Position numbers and translations under genes: made by a program. A DNA stretch of 64,000 nucleotides, from the NCBI RefSeq assembly GCF_002188635.1, contig NZ_NINX01000024.1, forward strand, positions 62,001 through 126,000. The letters are read 5' to 3'. Of this stretch, positions 1 to 8,950 are shown in pieces; positions within the stretch are counted from its first letter, which is position 1, and each line of letters begins with the position of its first letter. The stretch comes from Pigmentiphaga sp. NML030171. GTDB lineage: Bacteria > Pseudomonadota > Gammaproteobacteria > Burkholderiales > Burkholderiaceae_B. The notes beneath the pieces are model-generated. The model was given only the letters and a program-made list of their open reading frames with translations, was not told where the DNA came from and did not search any database.

Positions 1-528
1 CGGCAGGTGGTCCACGCCGGGCATCAGGTTGCCCGCATAGGCCTTGCGGTTGGCGCCGATGCCGCCCACCGACATGCCGCCGAAGCCCACTCCGTGATAG
101 CCGCGTTCGCGGCCGATGAAACGGGTGCGCTGGCCTTCGCCGCGCGCGCGGTGGTAGGCCAGCGCGATCTTGAGCGCGGTATCGACCGATTCGGACCCCG
201 AGTTCGTAAAGAAGATGCGGTCCAGCCCCGGAGGCATCAGCGCGGCCAGCCGGCCGGCGGCCTCGAACGCCAGCGGATGCCCCATCTGGAAAGGCGGCGC
301 ATAGTCCAGCGCGCGCATCTGCGCGTGCACGGCTTCGATGATCTCCTCGCGCCCGTGCCCGGCGTTGCAGCACCACAGGCCGGCGGTGCCGTCCAGGACC
401 CGGTGGCCATCGGCATCGGTGTAGTACATGCCCTTGGCCGACACCAGCAGCCTGGGCGCGGCCTTGAACTGGCGATTGGCGGTGAAGGGCATCCAGAGGG
501 ATTGCAGGTCGGGCAACTCGGCGGGCAT
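1..528 (-). CDS. Omega-amino acid (beta-alanine):pyruvate aminotransferase, C-terminal part outside window
   Basis: Class III PLP-dependent aminotransferase of the beta-alanine/omega-amino acid:pyruvate group, which moves an omega-amino group to pyruvate. Only the first 176 codons are present; the gene runs off the left edge. Visible family features are the N-terminal [11 protein letters not shown] block, the LDGTAGLWC segment, [24 protein letters not shown] near residue 100 and the RERGYHG segment; the PLP lysine lies outside the window. The ATG is preceded by CAGGAGCC, a good ribosome binding site. It is divergent from the hydroxylase gene 62 bp away. Confidence 0.9.
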   Translation of the reverse strand, partial: MPAELPDLQSLWMPFTANRQFKAAPRLLVSAKGMYYTDADGHRVLDGTAGLWCCNAGHGREEIIEAVHAQMRALDYAPPFQMGHPLAFEAAGRLAALMPPGLDRIFFTNSGSESVDTALKIALAYHRARGEGQRTRFIGRERGYHGVGFGGMSVGGIGANRKAYAGNLMPGVDHLP

Positions 529-590
529 GCGGGGCTCCTGGTTGGGCGGCAAGGGTAAACTTGCCGGGATACCCACGAGGATACTCCGCC

Positions 591-1271
591 ATGATGCTGA
601 CCCTTCCCGACGTGCTGACGGCCGAGCAGGTGGCGCGCTGCCGGCAGGCGCTGGCGGGCGCCTCCTGGACCGATGGCCGAACCACGGCCGGCCACATGGC
701 GGTCCACGCCAAGCACAACCGGCAACTGGCCGCCGACGACCCGCTGGGCGCGCAACTGGGCAACCTGATCCTGGACGCGCTGGGCGCCAATCCGCTGTTC
801 ATTTCCGCCACGCTGCCGCTGAAGGTGCTGCCGCCGGCCTTCAATCGCTACGAAGGCGGCGGCAACTACGGCAATCACATCGACAATGCCATCCGCAGCC
901 TGCCCGGCACCGCGCACCGCGTGCGCACCGACATCTCCGCCACGCTGTTCCTGACGCCGCCCGAGGACTACGACGGCGGCGAGCTCGTGGTCGAGGACAC
1001 CTACGGCGCCCACCGCGTCAAGCTGCCCGCCGGCCACCTGGTGATCTATCCCGGCACCAGCCTGCACCGGGTCACCCCCGTGACCCGCGGCGCCCGCGTC
1101 TCGGCCTTCTTCTGGGTGCAGAGCCTGGTGCGCGACGAAATCCGGCGCGAAACTCTGTATCGAATGGACACGGCCATCCAGCAGTTGTCCCGCGAAGTCC
1201 CGGGCAGCGATGCCCTGGTCCAGTTGACCGGCATCTACCACAACCTGCTGCGGCAATGGTCGCAGACCTGA
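591..1271 (+). CDS. PKHD-type Fe(II)/2-oxoglutarate-dependent hydroxylase (PiuC/YbiX family)
   Basis: A 226-residue non-haem iron dioxygenase of the PiuC/YbiX family, often linked to iron uptake in other bacteria; its substrate is not known from sequence. The iron triad is H96-x-D98 (YGNHIDNA) and H159 (PGTSLHRV), and R169 is the expected 2-oxoglutarate-binding arginine. I chose the ATG at 591 because the protein then starts MMLTLPDVL, as in the family, and GAGGA lies about 10 bases upstream; a TTG 30 bases earlier is in frame but has no family match. No siderophore receptor gene is next to it. The next gene starts 20 bases downstream on the same strand. Confidence 0.88.
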   Translation: MMLTLPDVLTAEQVARCRQALAGASWTDGRTTAGHMAVHAKHNRQLAADDPLGAQLGNLILDALGANPLFISATLPLKVLPPAFNRYEGGGNYGNHIDNAIRSLPGTAHRVRTDISATLFLTPPEDYDGGELVVEDTYGAHRVKLPAGHLVIYPGTSLHRVTPVTRGARVSAFFWVQSLVRDEIRRETLYRMDTAIQQLSREVPGSDALVQLTGIYHNLLRQWSQT

Positions 1272-1291
1272 CCCGGCGCCCGGGAACCGAC

Positions 1292-2407
1292 ATGCCGCTG
1301 CCTCCCCTGACGCAGATTCCGCCGCAGATCGCCGCCGTGGCCGACTACGAGGACTATGCGCGCGAGCGCATGAGCGATGCCGCCTGGGCCTATCTGTCGG
1401 GCGGCGCTGCCGACGAACACACGCTGCGCGCCAACCGCGAAGCCTATGTCCGCGTGCGCATCCAGCCCCGGGTGCTGCGTGACCTGGCCGGCGGCGGCAC
1501 CGGACTCGATCTGCTGGGCACGCCGCTGCCCTTCCCCGTCCTGCTCGCCCCGGTGGCCTACCAGAAGCTGGTCCATCCTCAGGGCGAACTGGCCAGCGTG
1601 CTGGCGGCATCGGCCATGAAAACCGTGATGGTGGCCAGTACGCAGTCGAGCATCGGCCTCGAGGACATGGCGCGGGCGGCCGAGGCGCCGCTGTGGTTCC
1701 AGCTTTATTTCCAGCGCGAGCGCGACGATACCCTGCGGCTGGTCCGGCGCGCCGAGGCCGCCGGGTACCGCGCACTGGTGGTCACCGTGGACGCGCCCAT
1801 CAACGGCGTGCGCAACCGCGAACAGCGGCTGGGCTTCGGCCTGCCGCCGGACGTGGAAGCCGTCAACCTGCGGGGCATGCGCCCCATGGCGGGCGCCGTG
1901 GCGCGGGCCGGCGAAAGCGCCATCTTCGGCAGCGGCGCGCTGGACGGCGCCCCGTCCTGGGACGACATCGCCTGGCTGCGCTCGGCCACCCGGCTGCCCC
2001 TGGTGCTCAAGGGCATCCTGGCGCCGGCCGATGCCCGGCTGGCGATCGACGCCGGCGCGGCCGCCATCGTCGTGTCCAATCACGGCGGCCGCGGCCTGGA
2101 CACGGTGCCCGCCACGCTGGAGGCCCTGCCCTGGGTCGCGGCCGAAGTGGCCGGCCGCCTGCCCGTCCTGATGGATGGCGGCATCCGGCGCGGCACCGAC
2201 GTCTTCAAGGCACTGGCGCTGGGCGCCACCGCCGTGATGGTGGGCCGGGGCTACGTGCATGGATTGGCGGCGGCCGGTGCCGTCGGCGTCATCCACGTGC
2301 TGCACATGCTGCGCACCGAGTTCGAGATCGCGATGGCCCTGGCTGGCTGCCGCACGCTGCAGGACATCGGCCGCAACGCGCTCTGGCCCCACCCGGCCAT
2401 CGCCTGA
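1292..2407 (+). CDS. FMN-dependent alpha-hydroxy-acid oxidase/dehydrogenase
   Basis: A 371-residue TIM-barrel flavoprotein of the LldD / lactate oxidase / glycolate oxidase family, which oxidises 2-hydroxy acids to 2-oxo acids. Near residue 265 SNHGGRGLD holds the catalytic histidine and FMN/substrate arginine. The phosphate-binding end DGGIRRGTDVFKALALGA followed by VGRGYVHGLA is fully conserved, as are the early YLSGGAADEHTLRAN and LLAPVAYQKL segments. No membrane-anchoring loop is obvious, so a soluble oxidase is more likely than a respiratory dehydrogenase. It may be transcribed with the hydroxylase 20 bases upstream. It ends 4 bases before a convergent Bug gene. Confidence 0.88.
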   Translation: MPLPPLTQIPPQIAAVADYEDYARERMSDAAWAYLSGGAADEHTLRANREAYVRVRIQPRVLRDLAGGGTGLDLLGTPLPFPVLLAPVAYQKLVHPQGELASVLAASAMKTVMVASTQSSIGLEDMARAAEAPLWFQLYFQRERDDTLRLVRRAEAAGYRALVVTVDAPINGVRNREQRLGFGLPPDVEAVNLRGMRPMAGAVARAGESAIFGSGALDGAPSWDDIAWLRSATRLPLVLKGILAPADARLAIDAGAAAIVVSNHGGRGLDTVPATLEALPWVAAEVAGRLPVLMDGGIRRGTDVFKALALGATAVMVGRGYVHGLAAAGAVGVIHVLHMLRTEFEIAMALAGCRTLQDIGRNALWPHPAIA

Positions 2408-2411
2408 AGCC

Positions 2412-3392
2412 TTACATCGGCTCGATGCCCGCGGCCTTCACGAGCTGGGCGTTCGACTCGATTTCATCCTTGATGTAGGCATCGAACTTCTCGGGCGTCA
2501 GCACGAAGGCATCGGCGCCCACCGCGGCGAAGCGCGTCTTGACTTCTTCCGTGGCCAGCGCCTTGGCGACCTCGGCCTGCAGCTTGTTGACGATGGAGCG
2601 CGGCGTCTTGGACGGCACCATCATGCCTATCCAGAAGTTGAACTCCGATCCCGGCACGCCCGCTTCCGCGGTGGTCGGCACGTCGGGCAGGATGCTGGAG
2701 CGGCGCGGCGACCCGACCGCCAGCGGCACCAGGTGGCCTTCCTTGATCTGGCCGATGACCGGCGCCACCGGCGAGAAGTAATAATCGACGCGGCCGCTGA
2801 TGACCTCGGCGACGGCCTCGGGCGATCCCTTGAAGGGGATGTGCGTGGCATCGATCTTGGCCTGCAGCCGGAAGCGCTCGGCGTTCAGGTGCGTGGCGCT
2901 GCCGGTGCCCGACGATGCGTAGTTGAGCGTGCCCGGGCGGCTGCGCGCGGTGGACAGCAGTTGCGACAAGGACTTGATGTTCTTGGACGGCGCGATCACC
3001 AGCACGTTGGGCAGCGTCGAGATCGGTGTCACGCCGGCGAAGTCCTTCACCGTGTCGAAAGGCAGCTTGGCGAAGGTGGACGGGTTGACCGTATGCGACG
3101 AGGAGTGGATCAGGATCGTGTAGCCGTCGGGCGTGGCCTGGGCGACCTGGGCCGCGCCTATGGTGCCGCCGGCCCCGGCCCGGTTCTCGACCACCACCGG
3201 CTGGCCCAGGCTGGCGCCGAGCTTGTCGGTGATGGCGCGGGCGATGATGTCGGTCGTGCTGCCCGCCGTGAACGGCACGATCACGCGGATGGGCTTGGTC
3301 GGGTAGGCGGCATCCTGGGCACCGGCCGGCGCGTGGGCCAGGGCGATCAGGCACGATACCGGAGCGAGTGCTGCGGCGCGGACGAAGTTCAT
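2412..3392 (-). CDS. Bug-family (TctC-type) periplasmic solute receptor 1
   Basis: A 326-residue tripartite tricarboxylate transporter receptor. The N-terminus has a Sec signal peptide ending near AGA-QDAAYP. Then come the first-domain core RVIVPFTAGSTTDIIARA and the ligand-loop block VVENRAGAGGTIGA...ATPDGYT typical of Bug proteins, which bind small carboxylates or amides. The ATG follows AGGAGACAACC. A -10-like TATAAA lies at 3415-3420, and a 20-base palindrome sits further upstream at 3468-3487. No tctAB genes accompany it, so its transporter must be elsewhere or absent. The formaldehyde dehydrogenase upstream ends in its own terminator, so this gene probably has its own promoter. Confidence 0.93.
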   Translation of the reverse strand: MNFVRAAALAPVSCLIALAHAPAGAQDAAYPTKPIRVIVPFTAGSTTDIIARAITDKLGASLGQPVVVENRAGAGGTIGAAQVAQATPDGYTILIHSSSHTVNPSTFAKLPFDTVKDFAGVTPISTLPNVLVIAPSKNIKSLSQLLSTARSRPGTLNYASSGTGSATHLNAERFRLQAKIDATHIPFKGSPEAVAEVISGRVDYYFSPVAPVIGQIKEGHLVPLAVGSPRRSSILPDVPTTAEAGVPGSEFNFWIGMMVPSKTPRSIVNKLQAEVAKALATEEVKTRFAAVGADAFVLTPEKFDAYIKDEIESNAQLVKAAGIEPM

Positions 3393-3467
3393 GGTTGTCT
3401 CCTGGTGCGGTGTCTTTATACGCATGCGACCGGTGCGGCACGAACGCCGGACCAGCCGTTCGCGCTT

Positions 3468-3487
3468 AATTCACCTTTTGGTGAATT
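3468..3487. promoter_or_regulatory. Perfect 8-bp inverted repeat, possible operator of the Bug gene
   Basis: AATTCACC and GGTGAATT are separated by TTTT. The site lies 76-95 bases upstream of the Bug start and just beyond the fdhA terminator. The symmetry suggests a regulator site, but which regulator binds is unknown. Confidence 0.4.
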
Positions 3488-3506
3488 GCAGGAGAATAAT
3501 GAAACA

Positions 3507-3540
3507 CGGCGCCCCCAACGTCAATCGTTGGCGGGCGCCG
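3507..3540 (-). terminator. Rho-independent terminator after formaldehyde dehydrogenase
   Basis: A 14-bp stem (8 bp CGGCGCCC/GGGCGCCG plus 6 bp CCAACG/CGTTGG) has one bulged base and a 5-base loop. It sits about 60 bases after the stop of the minus-strand dehydrogenase gene and is followed on that strand by the T-rich GTGTTTCATTATT. Confidence 0.75.
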
Positions 3541-3601
3541 TGGGCCTCGGTACATTCCCTAGGGTGGAGGAAACGCGGGCGCGAGCCCGCGTCCAGGACG
3601 G

Positions 3602-4804
3602 TCAGGCGGCCTTGGGCAACTGGCCGTGCGGATCGATGACGAATTTCTTGGGCGCGCCGGCGTCGAATTCGGCATAGCCCTTGGGCGCCTCGTCCAGCGT
3701 GATGACTTCCACGCCGACGACCTCGGCGATCTTGATGCGGTCCCACAGGATGGCCTGCATCAGCGCACGGTTGTACTTCATCACCGGCGTCTGGCCCGTG
3801 AAGAAGCTGTGCGACTTGGCCCAGCCCAGGCCCAGGCGGATGCTGAGCGAACCGTGCTGGGCGGCCTTGTCGACGCCGCCGGGATCGTCCGTCACGTACA
3901 GGCCGGGAATGCCGATCTTGCCGGCGGCGCGCGTGACTTCCATCAGCGAATTGAGCACGGTGGCCGGCGCCTCGTGGCGAGCACCCTCGTGTCCATGCCC
4001 CCGGGCCTCGAAGCCCACCGCGTCGACGGCGCTGTCCACCTCGGGTACGCCCAGGATCTGCGCGATCTGATCGCCCAGCGACGCATCCTGCGAGAGGTCC
4101 ACGGTTTCGAAGCCCACCTTGCGCGCGTGCACCAGCCGCGCGGGGTTCACGTCACCGACGATCACCACCGCCGCGCCCAGCAGGCGGGCCGAGGCGGCGG
4201 CGGCCAGGCCCACCGGCCCCGCGCCGGCCACGTACACCGTACTGCCCGGCCCCACGCCCGCCGTGACCGCCCCGTGATACCCGGTCGGCAGGATGTCCGA
4301 CAGGCAGGTCAGGTCGCGGATCTTGGCCAGGGCCTGGTCGCGGTCGGGAAACTTCAACAGGTTGAAGTCGGCGTACGGCACCATGACGTATTCGGCCTGC
4401 CCACCTATCCACCCGCCCATGTCGACGTAGCCGTACGCGCCGCCGGCGCGCGAGGGATTGACGTTCAGGCAGACGCCGGTCTGCTGTTCCTTGCACAGCC
4501 GGCAGCGGCCGCATGCCACGTTGAACGGCACCGAGACGATGTCGCCCTTCTTCAGGGTCTCGACGTCGCGCCCGGCCTCGAGCACCTCGCCGGTGATCTC
4601 GTGGCCCAGCACCAGTCCCGCCGGCGCGGTGGTCCGCCCCCGCACCATGTGCTGGTCCGAACCGCAGATGTTGGTGGAGAGAACCTTGAGGATGACTCCA
4701 TGCTCGATGGACTTGCCGGCCGGATTCACCAGTTTGGGGAAGGCGATGCCTTGCACCTCTACCTTGCCTGGACCTACGTAGACGACACCGCGATTGGACG
4801 ACAT
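3602..4804 (-). CDS. fdhA: Glutathione-independent formaldehyde dehydrogenase (zinc, NAD)
   Basis: A 400-residue zinc alcohol dehydrogenase of the Pseudomonas FdhA type, which converts formaldehyde to formate with tightly bound NAD. The N-terminus MSSNRGVVYVGPGKVEV, the catalytic zinc region NICGSDQHM with LGHEITGEV, the structural zinc cysteines in CGRCRLCKEQQTGVC, the nucleotide fold VAGAGPVGLAAA, and the HGHEGARHE insertion all match the family at full length. It is the last gene of the minus-strand lig/liv series, 67 bases after the hydrolase gene. I infer that it detoxifies formaldehyde released by demethylation of a methoxylated substrate. Confidence 0.93.
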   Translation of the reverse strand: MSSNRGVVYVGPGKVEVQGIAFPKLVNPAGKSIEHGVILKVLSTNICGSDQHMVRGRTTAPAGLVLGHEITGEVLEAGRDVETLKKGDIVSVPFNVACGRCRLCKEQQTGVCLNVNPSRAGGAYGYVDMGGWIGGQAEYVMVPYADFNLLKFPDRDQALAKIRDLTCLSDILPTGYHGAVTAGVGPGSTVYVAGAGPVGLAAAASARLLGAAVVIVGDVNPARLVHARKVGFETVDLSQDASLGDQIAQILGVPEVDSAVDAVGFEARGHGHEGARHEAPATVLNSLMEVTRAAGKIGIPGLYVTDDPGGVDKAAQHGSLSIRLGLGWAKSHSFFTGQTPVMKYNRALMQAILWDRIKIAEVVGVEVITLDEAPKGYAEFDAGAPKKFVIDPHGQLPKAA

Positions 4805-4824
4805 GTGAGTCTCCTCTGTGATGA

Positions 4825-4861
4825 CTTCGCGCCGCGGGCCGCGAGCCGGCCCCGCGCGAAG
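4825..4861 (-). other. Intercistronic hairpin between hydrolase and fdhA genes
   Basis: CTTCGCGC (4825-4832) pairs with GCGCGAAG (4854-4861), with an inner GGGCC/GGCCC stem. It has no T-tract, so an RNA-processing or stability structure inside the operon is more likely than a terminator. Confidence 0.4.
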
Positions 4862-4871
4862 GGTTGCGAAA

Positions 4872-5606
4872 TCAGTGGCGAACCTCCGACCCCAGCCATT
4901 GCGCGAGGGCTTCGTTGACCGCGCCGGGTTGCTCCATCGTGGTCATGTGGCCGGCGTCCTCGATGGCGACCAGCGTCGCGCCCGGGATCGCGGCGGCCAG
5001 CGTCTCGTGGCGCGACAAGGGGCTCCAGGTGTCCTGCCGCCCGCACAGCACCAGCGTCGGGCAGGCGATGCCCGCCAGTTGGCCCGAGGCGTCGGGCCGG
5101 TTCAGCAGGGCATGGATCTGCGCTTCGAACACCTCGGGGGTACGGCGCTCGATCATGTCCAGCACGGCCTCGAACACCGGGCCGTCCAGCCGGTCGGGAT
5201 GCACCATGCCGCGTGCCCAGACCCGCCCCATTTCGCGCATGCCCGATTCGCGCGCGGTCTTGAGCAGCGCCAGCCGCCCGGCGCGCTCGGACTCTCCCGC
5301 GATGCCCTTGGCCAGGCCCTGGTAGCCGGTATCCATCAACGCCAGGCGCAGCACGCGCTGCGGCGCCAGGCGCGTGACCTCCAGGGCGACGCGCCCGCCC
5401 ATGGAATGGCCGGCCAGGTTGAACCGCTCGGCCGGCGCATGCCGCAGCACGTGCTCGGCCATCGCCGTGAGCGTATCCAGCGTGCCATAGTCGGGCACCT
5501 GGCATTCGCACTGCGCGCCGAAGCGCGCGCGCTGCCCTTCCCAGACAGCGGCATCGCACAGCAGGCCCGGCAGCAGCACCAGGGGCGGATTCGACAGACT
5601 GCTCAT
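4872..5606 (-). CDS. Alpha/beta-fold hydrolase
   Basis: A 244-residue serine hydrolase of the MenH / 3-oxoadipate enol-lactonase-like type. The nucleophile elbow is GHSMGG near residue 78, the acid lies in LVLCGRQDTWSP and the histidine in EDAGHMTTMEQP. Its ATG overlaps the stop of livF in an ATGA, so translation is coupled to the importer genes. Substrate is unknown; within this operon a lactone or ester formed from, or imported with, the aromatic substrate is plausible. No signal peptide is visible. Confidence 0.85.
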   Translation of the reverse strand: MSSLSNPPLVLLPGLLCDAAVWEGQRARFGAQCECQVPDYGTLDTLTAMAEHVLRHAPAERFNLAGHSMGGRVALEVTRLAPQRVLRLALMDTGYQGLAKGIAGESERAGRLALLKTARESGMREMGRVWARGMVHPDRLDGPVFEAVLDMIERRTPEVFEAQIHALLNRPDASGQLAGIACPTLVLCGRQDTWSPLSRHETLAAAIPGATLVAIEDAGHMTTMEQPGAVNEALAQWLGSEVRH

Positions 5607-6316
5607 TGCACTTCCTCCAAACCTATCAACGACGCCAGCCGCTCCGGATCGCCGCGCAGATCGGGGCTGGCGCCCTGCCAGACGATGCGTCCCCGATCCA
5701 GTACCACGGCGCGCTCGGTCAGGTCCAGCGCCAGTTCGGCATGCTGCTCGACCAGCACGATGGACAGCGCGCCGCCCTCGCGCAGCTTGCCGAACGCCTC
5801 GACCAGCGCATCGACGATCACCGGCGCCAGCCCTTCGAAGGGTTCGTCCAGCAGCAGCACCCTGGGGTTGCCGATCAGCGCGCGGCCGATCGCCAGCATC
5901 TGCTGTTCGCCGCCCGACAACTGGTAGCCCAGGTTGCGCCGCCGCTGCGCCAGACGCGGAAACAATTCGTACACCCGCTCCAGGGTCCAGGTTCCCGCCG
6001 TCGCCGCCACGGTCAGGTTCTCCTGCACGGTCAACGACGGGAAGATCTCCCGCTCCTGCGGCACCAGCCCCAGGCCCTTGCGCGCGCGCACGTGCGCCGG
6101 CCAGGCGGCGATGTCCTGGCCCACGTAGCGCACGCTGCCGCCGTGCACCGTGTTCAGGCCCAGCAGGGTGGTCAGCAGCGTGGTCTTGCCCACGCCGTTG
6201 CGGCCCAGCAGCGCCAGCGCCTCGCCGGCGTCCACGTGCAGCGACACGTCCTCCAGCACCACGGTCTCGCCGTAGCCGGCGCACAGGTCGCGCAGTTCCA
6301 ATACTCGTTCAGTCAT
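5603..6316 (-). CDS. livF: Branched-chain-type ABC transporter ATP-binding protein LivF
   Basis: A 237-residue ABC ATPase of the LivF type. Walker A is GRNGVGKTT near residue 38, the signature is LSGGEQQMLAIGRAL, Walker B is VLLLDEPFEGLAP, and the H-loop region is LVEQHAEL. It overlaps livG upstream by 8 bases and the hydrolase gene downstream by 4 bases. The LivF/LivG ATPases and LivH/LivM permeases form one HAAT-family importer; the neighbouring ring-cleavage genes suggest an aromatic acid substrate rather than leucine. Confidence 0.92.
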   Translation of the reverse strand: MTERVLELRDLCAGYGETVVLEDVSLHVDAGEALALLGRNGVGKTTLLTTLLGLNTVHGGSVRYVGQDIAAWPAHVRARKGLGLVPQEREIFPSLTVQENLTVAATAGTWTLERVYELFPRLAQRRRNLGYQLSGGEQQMLAIGRALIGNPRVLLLDEPFEGLAPVIVDALVEAFGKLREGGALSIVLVEQHAELALDLTERAVVLDRGRIVWQGASPDLRGDPERLASLIGLEEVQ

Positions 6317-7067
6317 GATGCCCCCGCTTGCCCAGGTAGACGTCGCGCACGCGCGGATCCGTCCGGACCTCGTCCACGCCGCCCTCGAGCAGTACCGCTC
6401 CCTCGACCAGCACGGTGATGCGCCGCGCGAAACGGAACACCAGGCTCATGTCGTGCTCGATCACCAGCACGGCGACGTCCTGCGGCAGGCGCTCCAAGAG
6501 TTCGAACAGACGCTTGCCCTCGGTGGACGGCACGCCCGCCACCGGCTCGTCCAGCAGCAGTACCCGGGGCTTGAGCGCCAGGGCCAGCGCGATCTCGATC
6601 TGGCGGCGCTGGCCGTAGGCCAGTTCGCTCACCCGCTTGCCCGCCAGGTCGAGCAGCCCCAGTTCGCGCAGGCATTCCACCGCTTCCTGGACGAATGCCG
6701 GGCGCGCCGGCAACGGCCGCCCGATACGGCCGTCCAGGCCGCGATGCGCGGACAGCGCCAGGCCGATGTTCTCGGCGACGGTCAGGTGGTTGAACAGCGA
6801 GTTGATCTGGAAGGTTCGCGCCAGCCCGAGCTTGACGCGTTTCTCGGCCGGCATGGCGGTGACGTCCCTGCCCTCCAGCAGGACCTTGCCCGCATTGGGC
6901 CGGATCACGCCGGTGATCTGGTGCACCAGCGTGCTCTTGCCGGCGCCGTTGGGGCCGATCAGCGCGTGGCGCGCGCCCGCCTCCAGCGTCAGGTTCACGT
7001 CGCGGGTCACGCTCAGCGCGCCGTACTGCTTGCACAAGCCCACGAGTTGCAGCGGAGGGTTACTCAT
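6309..7067 (-). CDS. livG: Branched-chain-type ABC transporter ATP-binding protein LivG
   Basis: A 252-residue LivG-type ATPase with Walker A GPNGAGKST, the LivG-specific LARTFQINSLFNHLTVAEN block, signature AYGQRRQIEIALAL, Walker B VLLLDEPVAGVPS and H-loop VIEHDMSLV. The signature has AYGQ where LSGGQ is canonical, a common LivG variant, and the D-loop region reads AGVPSTE where AGLNPxE is usual. The start overlaps the livM stop (shared bases 7064-7067), and SD-like bases GGAGGG lie upstream on the coding strand's far side only weakly; the family N-terminus supports this ATG. Confidence 0.92.
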   Translation of the reverse strand: MSNPPLQLVGLCKQYGALSVTRDVNLTLEAGARHALIGPNGAGKSTLVHQITGVIRPNAGKVLLEGRDVTAMPAEKRVKLGLARTFQINSLFNHLTVAENIGLALSAHRGLDGRIGRPLPARPAFVQEAVECLRELGLLDLAGKRVSELAYGQRRQIEIALALALKPRVLLLDEPVAGVPSTEGKRLFELLERLPQDVAVLVIEHDMSLVFRFARRITVLVEGAVLLEGGVDEVRTDPRVRDVYLGKRGHHD

Positions 7068-8050
7068 TGCGCGCCCCCCCTGCTCGTCCACCGGGCCAGG
7101 CAGCCCGACAGCCCGGTGGGCGCGAAGCGCACCACGACGATCAGCAGCACGCCCAGCGCCGCCAGCCAGTTGGTCGGGTCCAGCGCCGCCGCGCGGTCGG
7201 CCAGCAGCATGAAGACGATGGCCCCCAGGAAGGCGCCGTACAGCCGGCCCGTGCCCCCCAGCGCAAGCATGACCAGCACGTTGGCCGACATGGTGAAGCC
7301 CAGGCTGTCCAGCCCGACGATGTTGTTGACCTGCGCCGACAGCGCGCCCGCGGCCCCGCCCAGCGCGGCCGAGATCGCATACAGCGTCAGCAGGCGCCGG
7401 CGCACCGGCACGCCCAGCAGCGCCATGCGCGTCGGGTTCTCGCGCACGCCCTGCGCGGTGAGACCCAGCGGCGAGCTGACCAGGAACTTGCAAAAGACAT
7501 AGACCAGCACCAGCACGGCCAGCGCATACCAATAGGCGGTGCGGCCTTCGATGTCGAACTGGAACAGGCCCAGCACCGGGGCGATCGAATAGCCGGTCAG
7601 GCCGTCGTCGCCCATGGTGAGCGGCTTGGCCACGTTGGCCAGCTCCAGCAGCAGCGTCGCGCAGACCAGGGTCAGCATGATCTGGGTCAGACCCGCGGTG
7701 CGCAGCACCGCCAGGCCGGACAGCAGCCCCACGACGGCGGCCGCCGCCATGCCCACGAACAGGCCAGAGATCGGCTCGGACGAGACGTGCATGGCGTACA
7801 GGCCGGCGGCATAGGCGCCGGTGCCGAAGAAGGCCGCGTGGCCCAGGGTCTCGATGCCGCCGTAGCCCTGCGCGATGTCCAGCGACAGCGCGAACACGAT
7901 CATGATCAGCACGGCGGTGGCCAGGGCCAGGTACAGGTCGGCCAGGAAGAAGGTCGCGACCGCCGCGCCCAGCAGCACCAGGTCCAGCAGGTTGTAGCGA
8001 TGGCGCGAGAACGCGCGCGCGACGGATGAGTTCAGGGAAGGTGTCGTCAT
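7064..8050 (-). CDS. livM: Branched-chain-type ABC transporter permease LivM
   Basis: A 328-residue polytopic inner-membrane permease of the LivM type with about eight to ten hydrophobic segments. Family motifs are GYGGIETLGHAAFFGTGAYAAGL near residue 65, the cytoplasmic ATPase-contact loop LGLTAQGVRENPTRMALLGVPV near residue 190, and GGTGRLYGAFLGAIVF near residue 275. It starts 2 bases after the livH stop and ends in a 4-base overlap with livG, so the four importer genes are tightly coupled. Confidence 0.92.
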   Translation of the reverse strand: MTTPSLNSSVARAFSRHRYNLLDLVLLGAAVATFFLADLYLALATAVLIMIVFALSLDIAQGYGGIETLGHAAFFGTGAYAAGLYAMHVSSEPISGLFVGMAAAAVVGLLSGLAVLRTAGLTQIMLTLVCATLLLELANVAKPLTMGDDGLTGYSIAPVLGLFQFDIEGRTAYWYALAVLVLVYVFCKFLVSSPLGLTAQGVRENPTRMALLGVPVRRRLLTLYAISAALGGAAGALSAQVNNIVGLDSLGFTMSANVLVMLALGGTGRLYGAFLGAIVFMLLADRAAALDPTNWLAALGVLLIVVVRFAPTGLSGCLARWTSRGGAQ

Positions 8051-8052
8051 GA

Positions 8053-8922
8053 TCAGTTCGCCACGAGGCCACGGGGGCGCACCAGCAGAATCGCCAGCAC
8101 CGCCAGGTAGATCACGAAAGCGCCCAGCGCGGGCAGGTAGTAGCGGCCCAATGTGTCGATCAGGCCCAGCAGCAGGGCCGCGTACAGCGAGCCGCGCAGG
8201 CTGCCCAGGCCGCCCACGGCCACCACGATCAGCACGATGACCAGATACTTCAGGCCATAGTAGGGCTCGAGCGGCAGCATGGGGCTGCCCAGCGCGCCGC
8301 CCAGCGCCGCCAGCCCACAGCCGATGGCGAACGTGACCGAGAACACCGCCGGCACGTTGATGCCCACGCAGCGCGCCATGCGCTGGTTGTCGACCGCGGC
8401 GCGCAGGCGCGCGCCGAAAGCCGTGCGTTCGATACCCAGCCACAGCGCGAGCGCGACGGCGGCGCTGGCCACGATCAGGAAGGCGCGATAGACCGACAGG
8501 TTGAGCGGCCCCACGCTGAAGTTGCCCTGCAGCGAAGATGGTAGCGGCAGGGATTGCAGCTGCGTGCCGGCCAGGTTCTTGACGATGGCCGTGATGACGA
8601 AGGTCAGGCCGATGGTCATCAGCAACTGGCCCAGTCCGTGGGTGCCGTAGACCCAGCGGTACAGCGTGCGTTCCAGCAGCGCGCCGATGGCCATCGTGGC
8701 CACGACCGCCAGCGGCACGGCCAGGAAGAAATGGACGCCCGCGCGCTGGATGAACCAGAGCGCGATGTAGCCCCCGATCATGGCGAAGGCCGAATGCGTC
8801 AGGTTGACCACGCGCATCACGCCCAGCGTGATGGTCAGGCCGACCGAGATGAGGAACAGCATCATGCCGTAGGCGATACCGTCCACGGCAAGACTCAGGA
8901 AAGTGGCGAGCGTCGATGTCAT
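8053..8922 (-). CDS. livH: Branched-chain-type ABC transporter permease LivH
   Basis: A 289-residue inner-membrane permease of the LivH type. It has the N-terminal GIAYGMMLFLISVGLTITLGVMRVVNLTHSAF segment (here split by position: residues 16-47), the ATPase-contact loop FGARLRAAVDNQRMARCVGI near residue 173, and GGLGSLRGSLYAALLLGL near residue 236. Hydrophobic segments cover most of the chain. It follows the solute-receptor gene by 64 bases, which contain an 11-bp hairpin. Confidence 0.92.
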   Translation of the reverse strand: MTSTLATFLSLAVDGIAYGMMLFLISVGLTITLGVMRVVNLTHSAFAMIGGYIALWFIQRAGVHFFLAVPLAVVATMAIGALLERTLYRWVYGTHGLGQLLMTIGLTFVITAIVKNLAGTQLQSLPLPSSLQGNFSVGPLNLSVYRAFLIVASAAVALALWLGIERTAFGARLRAAVDNQRMARCVGINVPAVFSVTFAIGCGLAALGGALGSPMLPLEPYYGLKYLVIVLIVVAVGGLGSLRGSLYAALLLGLIDTLGRYYLPALGAFVIYLAVLAILLVRPRGLVAN

Positions 8923-8950
8923 GCGTCATCCGGCGCGAGGAAGGGATGGG

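Noticed and set aside
6309-7067. LivG as a non-functional ATPase because of AYGQ and AGVPS
   Set aside because: AYGQ/SYGQ is normal in LivG proteins and Walker A, Walker B and the H-loop are intact, so the D-loop change alone is not evidence of inactivity.
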